DNA of 64,000 nucleotides, from contig CASERN010000011.1 of NCBI GenBank assembly GCA_949290355.1, forward strand, positions 605,865 to 669,864. The letters are read 5' to 3'. The position numbers and the translations under genes were made by a program. The notes beneath the pieces were generated by a model. The model was not told where the DNA came from and made no database searches. It saw only the letters and a list, made by a program, of their open reading frames with translations. This document shows, piece by piece, positions 49,679-61,478 of the stretch. Numbering within the stretch: the stretch's first letter is position 1; each line of letters opens with the position of its first letter. This stretch comes from an uncultured bacterium. Lineage in GTDB: Bacteria > Cyanobacteriota > Vampirovibrionia > Gastranaerophilales > Gastranaerophilaceae.

Positions 49679-51322
49679 ATGAAAATTCAAGATAAAATGA
49701 AAATTTTAGCAGGAGACTTATTAGGTGGTTTAAATGCTGCAATTATAACTTTACCTCAGGCTCTTGCTTTTGGGGTGGCAACGGGCTTTGGTGCTAGTGC
49801 GGGTATCTGGGGTGCAATAATACTCTCCTTAATTGCAGGACTTTTTGGAACTAAAATTCCAATGATTTCGGGTGTAACAGGACCTGTTGCTATTGTTATT
49901 GCATCAGTAATGCATGCTTTGAACAAAGATTTAGGCATAGTTATATTTATTGTATTTTTAGCCGGAATTCTTCAGATAATTCTATCATTGACTAAATTGC
50001 CTAATATTGTTAAATATGTTCCATATCCTGTAATATCAGGTTTTATGAACGGTGTAGGCGTAATTATTATCATAATGCAGTTAAACCCGCTTTTAGGTCT
50101 TTCTCCTTGCTCAAATACGATTGAAAGTTTGGAAACTATATTTAATTCAATACATTTGTTAAATGTAGATGCATTTCTAATAGGTCTTTTAACTTTAATT
50201 ATTGTATTCTTTTTCCCTAAAAGGTGGAATAAGTATGTGCCATCTCAAATTTTAGCGTTAATAATTTGTACTTTTATATCTATAAAACTTGGTCTAAATG
50301 TTTCAAAAATTTCGCAAATTTCCGTTTCATTTCCAGCTATAAAAATTCCTCAGACTACTTTGCATGATTTAATTACATATTTTCATTATTCGATAATTTT
50401 GGCAGTTATTCTTTCATCTGAAAGTTTATTGACAGGTCTTGTCTGTAATTCTGTTGCAAAAGTGCAAGTTTCTCCAAAAAGATTATTAATAACTCAAGGA
50501 TTTGGAAATATTTGTTGTTCTTTGACAGGAACTTTACCTGGCTCTGCTGCGACAATGAGAACTGTTGCAGCTTTGAAAACAGGTGCATCTACAAGGGCTG
50601 CGGCAATAGTTACATCTTTTGTATTAATATTATTGATATATCAATTTTCAAGTTTTGTTGCAGAAATTCCTTTGGCTGTACTTGCCGGAATTTTAATTAA
50701 AATTGGTTACGATATAATAGATACTAAATTTTTAAAAGTAATAAAATTAGCTCCAAAAGATGATTTGTATGTTTTAGCTTTAGTATTTTTCCTTACAGTT
50801 TTTTATAATTTAATTGTAGCTGTGGGTGCAGGGATTACTCTTGCAGCGTTATTGTACGCTAAAAGAACTGCTGATAGAGCAAAACTTGTTGATAAAGTTG
50901 TATATGATAGAGATATTGCAAGATTAGAAAAAATCTTAGAAAAAGATTACAGACATAAAATAAGAGTTGTACACATAAGTGGAGCTTTTTTCTTTGGTTC
51001 TGCTACTCAAATAATTTCACAGTTTGATGAATTTTTAGGAACTCGTTTCTTAATTTTAGTTTATGATAGTGAGGATTTGCTTGATATATCTGCAATATTC
51101 GCATTAGAAGATATTATATTAAGACTAAAATCTCAGAATATTAAGATAATTTTTGTAATTAAGAATGAAAATGTAAAAAAACAATTGTCTCAATATGGTA
51201 TAGTAGAACAAATAGGTTCTGATTTAATTTATTTTTCAGAAATAGATGCAATTGATTGCGCAAAATCATTATTCAAAAAAAGGATAAAGAATAAATATTT
51301 TAGAGAAAATAAAAATAGCTAA
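49679..51322 (+). CDS. SulP family anion transporter with STAS domain
   Basis: 547 residues. About 10-12 membrane helices. Family motifs: LLGGLNAAIITLPQALAFGV, PMISGVTGPVAIVIAS, PVISGFMNGVGVIIIIMQL, GNICCSLTGTLPGSAATMRT. C-terminal cytoplasmic STAS domain (RVVHISGAFFFGSATQI, LVYDSEDLLDISAIFALEDI). Transports sulfate, bicarbonate or similar; the subtype cannot be told from sequence alone. Ends in a bidirectional terminator. Confidence 0.92.
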   Translation: MKIQDKMKILAGDLLGGLNAAIITLPQALAFGVATGFGASAGIWGAIILSLIAGLFGTKIPMISGVTGPVAIVIASVMHALNKDLGIVIFIVFLAGILQIILSLTKLPNIVKYVPYPVISGFMNGVGVIIIIMQLNPLLGLSPCSNTIESLETIFNSIHLLNVDAFLIGLLTLIIVFFFPKRWNKYVPSQILALIICTFISIKLGLNVSKISQISVSFPAIKIPQTTLHDLITYFHYSIILAVILSSESLLTGLVCNSVAKVQVSPKRLLITQGFGNICCSLTGTLPGSAATMRTVAALKTGASTRAAAIVTSFVLILLIYQFSSFVAEIPLAVLAGILIKIGYDIIDTKFLKVIKLAPKDDLYVLALVFFLTVFYNLIVAVGAGITLAALLYAKRTADRAKLVDKVVYDRDIARLEKILEKDYRHKIRVVHISGAFFFGSATQIISQFDEFLGTRFLILVYDSEDLLDISAIFALEDIILRLKSQNIKIIFVIKNENVKKQLSQYGIVEQIGSDLIYFSEIDAIDCAKSLFKKRIKNKYFRENKNS

Positions 51323-51350
51323 TATGTTTATTCATATTAGCTATTTTTAA
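51311..51350. terminator. Bidirectional terminator, SulP / DUF2229 gene
   Basis: Perfect stem AATAGCTAATATG/CATATTAGCTATT (13 bp or more) with T-runs on both strands. It contains the SulP stop codon. Confidence 0.88.
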
Positions 51351-51359
51351 TGTTTGTTG

Positions 51360-52445
51360 TTATTTGTGATTTTTTGTTGTTTCAATGTAATTTGTGTTTG
51401 GAACGTACGTATTCTCACCATTAATTTCAATTTTGTTAATGATATTAGCTCGTTTTTTGCGGAAAAGCATATCGACAAATGCTTCTAATCTTGTTATAAA
51501 TCCTGCTTCTCCTGTTTGTTCGTCGATAGTAAGATTTAATAGCGGTTTATTAAATCTTTTGGCTTTTCTTGTAATTCTTTCTACCATTAAAGAATCAGGA
51601 CCGCATCCAAATGCTGTAACTGTTATTAACCCGTCAATTTTATTATCTTTTAGAAAATGCCCTGCAGCACCAGTCATTTCTCTCTCATTTGCCCAGTACA
51701 TATCTTGCCCGAGAGATTTTATTCCATCATCCATTTGTTCATTAGATAGCTGCAATGCAGAGTACACTTTAACATCCATTTTCTCAAGTTTGTCAAATAT
51801 TTTCATAGAAGCTCGTTCGTCAAAAATATTATATCCATGAGATATTAAAGCTATCGATATTGGAAATTCTTTTGTTTGACTTTCTATAAATACTTTCCCT
51901 TGCAATGCATAATTCATTGCCTTTTTGTAGCTCATACCTGATTTTGACATTATATGAAAATTATTATATGTTCTCCAACCAGCTTTTGAAGCTTTTTTTA
52001 TCCTTTCTATATCTGTAATTCCAAATGGAGCAACCATTTCTTTTAAAAATTCATATAACCCCTGATTTTTTTCAGATTTATCCAAAGTTGCCTCAATCAT
52101 TGTAAAATCTTTTTTTACGACATTTCTGACCAAATCAGGAAGCCCCCTGATTTTAGAGCAGTTATATATTTTTGGAGCAATTGATTGAATAGATGGTACA
52201 AGAATTTTATCTATTCCTTTGTCAATTAAATTTAATACATGTCCTATATATATTTTTATAGGTAAACATGTCTCTGTAACTACAAGAGCAGACCCGCTTG
52301 TCATAGTCTGTTTTGTTGTTGTGTCTGATAATACAATTTTTATGCCAAGGTCTGTAAAAAATCCGTAATAAAACGGATAGTTATGATAAAACGACATGCC
52401 TCGAGGTATGCCTATTGTCATTTCGTTGTTTTGAACTTTTTCCAC
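51360..52445 (-). CDS. DUF2229 / acyl-CoA dehydratase activase-related protein
   Basis: 361 residues from a GTG at 52445 with AAAGGGGA 6 nt upstream; the frame opens at 52481, but that would put the TATAAT box inside the gene. Motifs: IGIPRGMSFYHNYPFYYGFF, SGSALVVTETCLPIKIYIGH, VPSIQSIAPKIYNCSKIRGL, ITVTAFGCGPDSLMVERI and LTIDEQTGEAGFITRLEAF. Conserved cysteines suggest an Fe-S cluster as in 2-hydroxyacyl-CoA dehydratase activators. No dehydratase subunits are adjacent; physiological role unknown. Confidence 0.82.
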   Translation of the reverse strand: MEKVQNNEMTIGIPRGMSFYHNYPFYYGFFTDLGIKIVLSDTTTKQTMTSGSALVVTETCLPIKIYIGHVLNLIDKGIDKILVPSIQSIAPKIYNCSKIRGLPDLVRNVVKKDFTMIEATLDKSEKNQGLYEFLKEMVAPFGITDIERIKKASKAGWRTYNNFHIMSKSGMSYKKAMNYALQGKVFIESQTKEFPISIALISHGYNIFDERASMKIFDKLEKMDVKVYSALQLSNEQMDDGIKSLGQDMYWANEREMTGAAGHFLKDNKIDGLITVTAFGCGPDSLMVERITRKAKRFNKPLLNLTIDEQTGEAGFITRLEAFVDMLFRKKRANIINKIEINGENTYVPNTNYIETTKNHK

Positions 52446-52545
52446 GATAAATCCCCTTTGCTTTTTATTATAATACTTCAAAATTAAAAAATTTGCTATC
52501 TTTGTAAATTTATTTATAGTAAAATTATTTTTATAAGGAGTTCTA

Positions 52546-53295
52546 ATGCCTCATTTTTTTATAAATTCTAACGATGTTATAAATAATAAAATTGTTATAT
52601 CTGATAAGGATAATTATAATCATTTGGCAAAATCTTTGAGGATAAGAAAATCTGAAAAACTTTTACTTATTGATGAGAATAAAATACAGTATGAAACTAT
52701 TGTTGAGAATATAACAGGTAAAGAAATTATTGCAGATGTCAAAAAAAGTTACTTGTCAAAAAGAGAACTTGAATTTAATTTATACCTTGCACAAAGTCCT
52801 CTGAGAAGTGATGCTCAAGGAAACGTTGTTGAAAAGTCTACAGAACTTGGTGTAGATGGCTTATATCCCATGTATACCGATAATTGTGCTTTGGCTCAGT
52901 CTGTCATTAATAAAAAAATTGATAAGTGGCAAAGGGTTATGTACGAGGCTTCAAAACAATGTGAAAGATCATATGTGCCAAAATGCTTTGAAATAACTTA
53001 TTTAACTAATATTCTGCAAATGAAGGATAAAGGATATAAAATAATTGCCTTTTGTGAGAGATATACAGATTTATCGTTGCATGAGTATTGTAAAGAAAAT
53101 CCTATTAAAAAAGGGGAAAATTTAATCGTAATAATTGGCCCTGAGGGAGGTTTTTCAGAAAGAGAGTTCAATCTGTTTAAAGATAATAATATTCCAATGT
53201 TAACTCTTGGAAATCTTATTTTGAAAGCTGATACGGCTGTTACAGTTGCTTTAGGAAATATAATATATGAATTCAATAATTATAGAAAAAATTAA
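52546..53295 (+). CDS. rsmE: 16S rRNA (uracil(1498)-N3)-methyltransferase
   Basis: 249 residues. N-terminal PUA-like part (HLAKSLRIRKSEKLLLIDEN), SPOUT domain with AQSPLRSDAQGNVVEKSTEL-GVDGLYPMYT, IGPEGGFSEREFNLF and LGNLILKADTAVTVAL. AAGGAG ribosome site. Its end overlaps the CCA/poly(A) polymerase gene by 29 bp. Confidence 0.95.
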   Translation: MPHFFINSNDVINNKIVISDKDNYNHLAKSLRIRKSEKLLLIDENKIQYETIVENITGKEIIADVKKSYLSKRELEFNLYLAQSPLRSDAQGNVVEKSTELGVDGLYPMYTDNCALAQSVINKKIDKWQRVMYEASKQCERSYVPKCFEITYLTNILQMKDKGYKIIAFCERYTDLSLHEYCKENPIKKGENLIVIIGPEGGFSEREFNLFKDNNIPMLTLGNLILKADTAVTVALGNIIYEFNNYRKN

Positions 53296-54682
53296 ATCAG
53301 ATGATATCTTGTCAAAAATTGCTCAGAATTTTGACGGTGAAATATACCTTGTGGGTGGTACTGTCAGAGATTATTATATGGGATTTGAAAGTCATGATAG
53401 AGATATTATTGTAATGAATGAAGATGCAAAGATATTTGCTCTAAAGTTAGCGGATATGTTTAATGCTACTTTTGTCCCTTTGGATGAAGAAAATAAAATT
53501 TATAGATTAGTTTTAAAAGATAAAATTAATTATATTGATGTTACAAATCCTGTTGGAGATTCAATAGAAAAAGATTTGATGCGAAGAGATCTTACAATAA
53601 ATTCTATTGCAGTCAATATAAAAACAGGAGAATTGGTTGATATTTCGGGTGGAGTAACTGATATTAAAAATAAATGCCTAAATTATGTCAATGAGTTGAA
53701 TTTTGTTGATGACCCTTTAAGACTTTTGAGAGTGTACCGTTTTCAAGCTCTTTATAATTTTCAATTAGCTCCGGAAACAATTCATGCTGTTTGTAAATAT
53801 TCTGATTTGATAAAAAAGCCAGCCGTAGAAAGAGTTAATTATGAGATAATGAAGCTTTTTTCTGGGAAATATGCTCATGTCGCAATTGAAAATATGAATA
53901 AAACTTGGATATTAGAAAAATTGTTTCCTTTTGTTAAAGAATTAAAACAAGTACCTCCAAATTCTCACCATCATCTTGATTTATTTCATCATTCAATTGA
54001 AACAGTAAAGCAAATTCAAATGTTATACGAAAATTCTGATGATGTTATAAAAAGTCATTTAGAAGAAATTGATTTTGGCGGTTTTTCACGGCTTGCGCAT
54101 TTGAAACTTGCAGGTTTTATGCATGATATTGGAAAATTTTCGACTTGGACTATTGAGGAAGGTAAACATCGATTTATAAAACATGATGATGTAGGTTCAA
54201 AACTCGCTATTAATTATTTAAAGAAATTACATTTTTCAAATAAACAAATTGAATATATTTCTTCTATGATTAAATATCATATATATCCTTCTCATGTGAT
54301 GACATCTCCTCAAATTACCGAAAAAATTATGAGGAGATATGTAAGGAAAATGGATAAAAATTCAATAGATGCAATAATATTGGCTCAAGCAGACAGGTTA
54401 TCTGCAAGAGGTCCGGAAATTACTGATGATATTGTTGAAAGAAATATTAATTCATTAAATATGCTATTGAAATTTTATCTGGAGGTCAAAGATAATTTAA
54501 AACCTCTTCCCAAGTTGTTAAGTGGTGATGAAATAATGAAAGAGTTTCATATTAAACCTTCTCCTCTTTTAGGAGATGTTATATCTGCACTACATGAAGC
54601 TCAACTATCTGGAGATATTACAACTAAAGAGCATGCTCATGTTTTTGTGAAAAATTATATAAATCAACTTAAAAACAACTAG
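53267..54682 (+). CDS. cca: CCA tRNA nucleotidyltransferase / poly(A) polymerase family
   Basis: 471 residues. Class II nucleotidyltransferase head: IYLVGGTVRDYYMG (GGxVRD) and SHDRDIIV (D-x-D), RRDLTINSIAVN, DDPLRLLRVYRF. A C-terminal HD domain: HHHLDLFHHSIETV, GFMHDIGKFSTW, HDDVGSKLA. CCA-adding function is likely because the five minus-strand tRNAs lack encoded CCA; poly(A) polymerase remains possible. Confidence 0.88.
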   Translation: MNSIIIEKIKSDDILSKIAQNFDGEIYLVGGTVRDYYMGFESHDRDIIVMNEDAKIFALKLADMFNATFVPLDEENKIYRLVLKDKINYIDVTNPVGDSIEKDLMRRDLTINSIAVNIKTGELVDISGGVTDIKNKCLNYVNELNFVDDPLRLLRVYRFQALYNFQLAPETIHAVCKYSDLIKKPAVERVNYEIMKLFSGKYAHVAIENMNKTWILEKLFPFVKELKQVPPNSHHHLDLFHHSIETVKQIQMLYENSDDVIKSHLEEIDFGGFSRLAHLKLAGFMHDIGKFSTWTIEEGKHRFIKHDDVGSKLAINYLKKLHFSNKQIEYISSMIKYHIYPSHVMTSPQITEKIMRRYVRKMDKNSIDAIILAQADRLSARGPEITDDIVERNINSLNMLLKFYLEVKDNLKPLPKLLSGDEIMKEFHIKPSPLLGDVISALHEAQLSGDITTKEHAHVFVKNYINQLKNN

Positions 54683-54705
54683 TTTTTTACATAGTTGCCA
54701 AAATT

Positions 54706-54723
54706 GTTACAAAAATTTACATG
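54706..54723. promoter_or_regulatory. HLR1-like direct repeat
   Basis: GTTACA-AAAA-TTTACA-TG matches 17 of 18 positions of the cyanobacterial RpaB-binding HLR1 pattern as I recall it. It lies about 200 bp before the TATAAT box of the gene at 54962. An RpaB-like regulator is in this window. Confidence 0.25.
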
Positions 54724-54961
54724 TTTTTTTAAGAATATTTTTTATAGTTTTAATAATTTTGATTATTTTTTTTAAGATTTTTAATGTACTATAATAAAAT
54801 TCTTTTTATAATAAACTTATTTTTAAAAAAAAATTCAATTTACCTTCTTAATATCTCCTTAACATTATTCGGAAATTAGGCAATTTTTAATTTGTACAGC
54901 TTTTAATATCTTTGTGTAATTGTTATAATATTTGTGTAGTTTAGACCAGACGTTATTTATT

Positions 54962-56722
54962 ATGATAGACAAACTAAGATTAGGAAGTGTAAATAGTAAC
55001 AATCATAAATATACCCCGTCAAAGCAGAAAGGGCAGAAAAACAATCAAGGTCCATCTTTTACAGGTCTTGGTTCATTGGCTATGCAACTTGTTCAAAAAT
55101 GTGAACAACAGCCAATGGTAAATGTTTCTGTACTTGATTTGTCTACTGCAATAATACCACGTTCTATTGTTGAAACATATGCAGGATCTAAAAGAACTGA
55201 TGAAAATGGTCAAAAACAAAAAAGAGAATTAAATCTTTTTGCCGGAATGGAAGCTTTTCGAAGAGAATCATCCGGGCTTGTTGTTAATTGTTTAATTCCC
55301 GGTTTTATCGTAATGGGAACAAGTTGGCTTTTACAAAAACCGATAATGAAGGGTTTTGGGAAAGCAAATCTTTCAAATCTATGGGCTAATGAAGAGTCAT
55401 TGAAGATTGTACAGAATTATTTAATTAACGCAAAAGGTAAAGGTTCTATTCGATTAGAAAATGCTTTAAAAGCTTTCATGAATGATTTATCAGGTGTTGA
55501 TGGAGATGTTCTTGATAAGAGATTTATCAATGATTCTGGAAAAAATCCTATAATTGAAAGAGGAATTAAACAGATTGCAAAATCTACCATCCCTAAGAAG
55601 TCTTCTGAGTTATTTGATAAAGGTTATACTAATATTGTTAAATCTTCGCATATGGCTGAACATTTAAAGCTGAAAGGTCGCGAAGGGTATCTTTCTAAAG
55701 ATTTAAAAGGGTATTTGCAAGATTTTGTAAGTTTGCATAAAGCTTTTGAAAAAGAAGGAATAACTACTGCTGAACAAGCTTCAAAATATATTTCAAAAGC
55801 TGTTAAACTTGTAAATGCTAAAAGTATAGCAGGTTTAGGTATTATTTTACCTTTAGCCATTTCAATGCAGCCAATAAACAGATGGATTACTCGTAAGACA
55901 TCTGGTAAAAAAGGTGCCCCAATTTACACAGATTTTAAAGATAGAAAAGAAGATAAAGTACTAACCCCGAAAGAAAAACGCGAATTATTAGTTCAAAAAT
56001 TTATTTCTATCGGTTCTATGATTGGAGTTTCAGCTTTATCAATGTTTATGGATAGACCTGTTCTGAAAAATATTTTACAGTTTAAAGGTGTATTTCCAAC
56101 TATGGATCAGGCTAGAATAATATCTACAGCAACTTTTGCAAGTAGAATGGCTGTGGCTGAAGATAAAAACGAATTAAGAGAAGCTACAGTTAGAGATATT
56201 GCAACATTTGCAAGTTTCTATTTCTTAGGTGATTATGTAGCAAAAGGAATTGCAACTCTTATAGAAACTATTTATAACAAAGGCCTTGCAAATAACGCAA
56301 GTACTAAAAAAGTAAGTTTAACAAATAAATTGAAAAAACCAGATGATACAAAAAATATATTGAAGAAATTCTGGTATTGGGCAAAACATACAACAATTAA
56401 ATCTTCAGATGAGTTAGTTACAGTAAGAGATAAAAACTTAAGAACTATATGTCAGATAGGTAATATCGCATTCTCGTTGCTTGCCTTAGGTGTGTTTATC
56501 CCTCTTTATACAAGAGCTAAAACTAACAAAAAACACAAAGAAGAATTAGCCAAATTGAACGCTCAAAAAAATAATACATTAGAAAATATAGATGGTTCGG
56601 CAAAAGATTCATCTTTGAATACTCCAACATTAGAAGGAGGAATTTCCTCTAAAGTTGCAGATGAATTTTCAAAATCAATAATGAAAGATAGTACGGCATT
56701 TAAATCATTTTTTAGTAAGTAA
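54962..56722 (+). CDS. Unknown multi-pass membrane protein, paralogue A
   Basis: 586 residues from the ATG at 54962 (the frame is open to a TTG at 54932); no ribosome site, TATAAT at 54924-54929. Polar N-terminus with GPSFTG (30-35), about five hydrophobic segments (for example SSGLVVNCLIPGFIVMGTSW, GIILPLAISMQPIN, NIAFSLLALGVFIPLY) and a charged tail. Signature blocks shared with the next gene: DLSTAIIPRS, FRRESSG, SMQPIN, FKGVFPTMDQ, ASRMAVAEDKNELREATVRD. Not recognised. The two genes are 12 bp apart. Confidence 0.8.
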   Translation: MIDKLRLGSVNSNNHKYTPSKQKGQKNNQGPSFTGLGSLAMQLVQKCEQQPMVNVSVLDLSTAIIPRSIVETYAGSKRTDENGQKQKRELNLFAGMEAFRRESSGLVVNCLIPGFIVMGTSWLLQKPIMKGFGKANLSNLWANEESLKIVQNYLINAKGKGSIRLENALKAFMNDLSGVDGDVLDKRFINDSGKNPIIERGIKQIAKSTIPKKSSELFDKGYTNIVKSSHMAEHLKLKGREGYLSKDLKGYLQDFVSLHKAFEKEGITTAEQASKYISKAVKLVNAKSIAGLGIILPLAISMQPINRWITRKTSGKKGAPIYTDFKDRKEDKVLTPKEKRELLVQKFISIGSMIGVSALSMFMDRPVLKNILQFKGVFPTMDQARIISTATFASRMAVAEDKNELREATVRDIATFASFYFLGDYVAKGIATLIETIYNKGLANNASTKKVSLTNKLKKPDDTKNILKKFWYWAKHTTIKSSDELVTVRDKNLRTICQIGNIAFSLLALGVFIPLYTRAKTNKKHKEELAKLNAQKNNTLENIDGSAKDSSLNTPTLEGGISSKVADEFSKSIMKDSTAFKSFFSK

Positions 56723-56734
56723 AGAAGAAATATT

Positions 56735-58411
56735 ATGAAAATACAACCAATTATTCCCCAAATAAAACAAAACGATAGTAAAAATAACGATAAAATTCGA
56801 TTTACCGGAGCTTTTGATGCATTTACTTTAGGACTTAGATTTCTAGATACAAATCAGGCTTGGGGTGCAAATGCTGTTGATTTGGCATCAATGGTTATTC
56901 CAAGAACTTCTGTTGATATGATAAACAGAGGTCCTGCTGCAGGCTTGGAAACTGGTCGAAGAGAGGCTTCTGGTACTATTAACCATTCTTTAGTTGGTGT
57001 ATATGGTACATTAGCTGGTCTTTTGCTTACTATAGGTTTAAACAAAAAATATGGTATAAAAGCTCATAAAATATTTACAGATGATGATACCCTTGATATT
57101 TTAGGTAAGTTTTGGGATAAGCAGGTTAAATCTAAGAAAACGGATCCTTTAAGAGCATATTTGACTGATGTTTTTTCATCAATGAAAACTAGGATTGGTG
57201 ATTCTTGGGTAAGTATTTCTGATACTGAAAAGGTTGTAAATAAGTATTATAATGTTTTAAACAAAAAATCAGAGGCTCCATTAACTATTCCAAAAGATTT
57301 AAAATCTTATGCTCAATCTATCATTACTAGAGCAACGGCTTCTGAAAATTCATTCAAAATGACTGAAAGGCAGGCACCTACATCTTTATCAGGTTTGTTA
57401 GATAGCATTTATAATGTTTCAAGAACATTTGTAAATGAAAATCAAAATATCAAGGATGCATTTACTCATGATATTAAAAATAATCATTTTATAAATGCCT
57501 TGAAGAAAATGAATAAAGGTCGTTCTATTTTAGGGCTTGAAATTGCTTCTGCTATTGGTATGTCAATACAGCCATTAAATATATACTTAACAAAGAAAAA
57601 AACCGGAAGCGATGGGTTTGTTGGAGTCGAAGGACGCCAAAAAGATAATACAATTGGTTTTAAAGTTTTAAAAACTGCTGTTGCATTAATGTTTGGCGGA
57701 GGAATTCTTGCTACAATTGGTATGAAAGGTGGAGTAAACGGTCTGTTAAAGAAAATACAATTCAGAGGACTTATTCCTACTTTAGATCAATTTAAATTTA
57801 TTTATGGTATGACTATTATGTCAAGATTTATGGCAGCAAGGGATAAAGATGAGCTTAGAGAGTCTGTTGTAAAAGACGTTTTAGGCTTTTTCAACTGGTT
57901 AGTTCTTGGTAATTTTGTTGCAAAAATGGTTGCAAATTCTATGGATACATCTTTATTAAATTACAGTGAAAAAGAACATGGCAAAGGATTTTTCAATAAA
58001 ATAATAAAGGCTCCATTATTTACAAGAGATGAAGTTTTGCATAAAGCACTAAAAGCTTCTGATATTGATGTAATAGAAAATGGTAAGGCTTTATCATTTA
58101 AACAAATGTTAAAGAAATTATCAGAATCTCATATTTCAGAAGCTTTAGTAAGCGGTACAAAGAAAAAATTAAGAATATTGAGTATTGCTCAAATTGCTGG
58201 ATATTTATATTCAGGTTTGATTCTAGGCATAGGTATTCCTAAATTAAATATTTATATGACTAATAAATCAGAAGCCAAAAGAAAAGCCAAAATAGCTGCT
58301 GAAAAGGCAAAACAAAATTCTCAACCAACAAATACAAATATATCGCAGAATAAATCATACAATATGATGCTAAAACCTGAAAATTTGGCTTTTTTAAGCA
58401 ATAATATGTAA
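56735..58411 (+). CDS. Unknown multi-pass membrane protein, paralogue B
   Basis: 558 residues. N-terminus with IRFTGA (21-26). Same ordered blocks as paralogue A: DLASMVIPRT, GRREASG, SIQPLN, FRGLIPTLDQ, MSRFMAARDKDELRESVVKD. Hydrophobic segments match (VYGTLAGLLLTIG, LEIASAIGMSIQPLN, TAVALMFGGGILATIG, AQIAGYLYSGLILGIGIP). A lysine-rich C-terminal tail. A weak AAGAAG site; probably co-transcribed with A. It converges on the ATP synthase operon, 18 bp away. Function unknown. Confidence 0.8.
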   Translation: MKIQPIIPQIKQNDSKNNDKIRFTGAFDAFTLGLRFLDTNQAWGANAVDLASMVIPRTSVDMINRGPAAGLETGRREASGTINHSLVGVYGTLAGLLLTIGLNKKYGIKAHKIFTDDDTLDILGKFWDKQVKSKKTDPLRAYLTDVFSSMKTRIGDSWVSISDTEKVVNKYYNVLNKKSEAPLTIPKDLKSYAQSIITRATASENSFKMTERQAPTSLSGLLDSIYNVSRTFVNENQNIKDAFTHDIKNNHFINALKKMNKGRSILGLEIASAIGMSIQPLNIYLTKKKTGSDGFVGVEGRQKDNTIGFKVLKTAVALMFGGGILATIGMKGGVNGLLKKIQFRGLIPTLDQFKFIYGMTIMSRFMAARDKDELRESVVKDVLGFFNWLVLGNFVAKMVANSMDTSLLNYSEKEHGKGFFNKIIKAPLFTRDEVLHKALKASDIDVIENGKALSFKQMLKKLSESHISEALVSGTKKKLRILSIAQIAGYLYSGLILGIGIPKLNIYMTNKSEAKRKAKIAAEKAKQNSQPTNTNISQNKSYNMMLKPENLAFLSNNM

Positions 58412-58429
58412 AAATTTTTTTTGTTTGTA

Positions 58430-59359
58430 TTAACCAATTTGAGCATTTGCGCCGGATACAACTTCAACAATTTCCTGTGTAATGGCAGCTTGTCTTGATT
58501 TATTGTATTGTATAGACAATTCATTAATCATTTTTTCAGCATTTGAAGTTGCTGCAGACATTGCAGTCATTCTGCTAGCAAGTTCACTTGCTTGAGCTTC
58601 TAGCAAAGATTGATAAAGGATATTTGTCATATACATAGGAACAATTTTTTGTAATATGTTATGCATATCAGGAATAAATTCCATTAAAGGATCAAGAATG
58701 TTATCGTGTAATTTTTCTTTTTCTTCATCAAGATTTTTAAGAGGTAAAATTGTCCAATTCTCTACAAAATAGCTCATCATATTTTTGAATTTTGTAGTTA
58801 TTACTTCAATTTTGTCTATTTCGTGATTAACAAAATATTTGGCAATATCTTCAATTATAATTTTTGCTACTTCTCCTGAAGGTTCATTTGCTGCTTCTAT
58901 ATATGTTTTTGCAATTTTGCAATTTAAGCCTTGACATTTTTTGTTAAGTATTGATATTCCTTTTTGCCCTACTATGAAAAGAGTTGTCTCAATACCTTGT
59001 TTATTATAATCATTAATTGTCTGAATTGTTTTTCTAATGATGTTTGCATTATAAGCTCCGGCTAACCCTTTATTAGAAGTAATAACAAGAAGACCTACAG
59101 ATTTTACCTCTCTTACTTGCAGTAACTCAGGATAATTATCAATAGGAGATTTTATTTTCAAACTTTGAGCACTAAAAGTGTTGACATTGGCTAAAACCTT
59201 TATAAACATGTCAGTCAATTCTTTTGTAAATGGCCTTGACATCTTTACAGAGTTTTCAGCTTTTTTTACTTTTGCAGCTGCTACCATTTTCATTGCTCGA
59301 GTTATTTTTTGAGTGTTTTTAACACTTTGTATTCTGTTTTTTATATCTTTAAGATTCAT
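58430..59359 (-). CDS. atpG: ATP synthase F1 subunit gamma
   Basis: 309 residues. N-terminal helix LKDIKNRIQSVKNTQKITRA-MKMVAAAKVKKAE and C-terminal helix ASRMTAMSAATSNAEKMINE form the rotor coiled coil. The region where cyanobacterial gamma carries its insertion (after ENWTILPLKNLDEEKE) looks short here, by eye. Last gene of the operon; beta and epsilon are not adjacent. Confidence 0.95.
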   Translation of the reverse strand: MNLKDIKNRIQSVKNTQKITRAMKMVAAAKVKKAENSVKMSRPFTKELTDMFIKVLANVNTFSAQSLKIKSPIDNYPELLQVREVKSVGLLVITSNKGLAGAYNANIIRKTIQTINDYNKQGIETTLFIVGQKGISILNKKCQGLNCKIAKTYIEAANEPSGEVAKIIIEDIAKYFVNHEIDKIEVITTKFKNMMSYFVENWTILPLKNLDEEKEKLHDNILDPLMEFIPDMHNILQKIVPMYMTNILYQSLLEAQASELASRMTAMSAATSNAEKMINELSIQYNKSRQAAITQEIVEVVSGANAQIG

Positions 59360-59406
59360 GTTATTCCTTTTTTCTAGGGTTAGTCATAACTTATAATTGT
59401 GTTTTA

Positions 59407-61474
<2,068 letters not shown>

Positions 61475-61478
61475 ATTT

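Noticed and set aside
10768..54890. AGGCAATT word upstream of several genes (10768, 48037, 54886)
   Set aside because: Eight bases with inconsistent distance to starts; expected by chance in AT-rich DNA.
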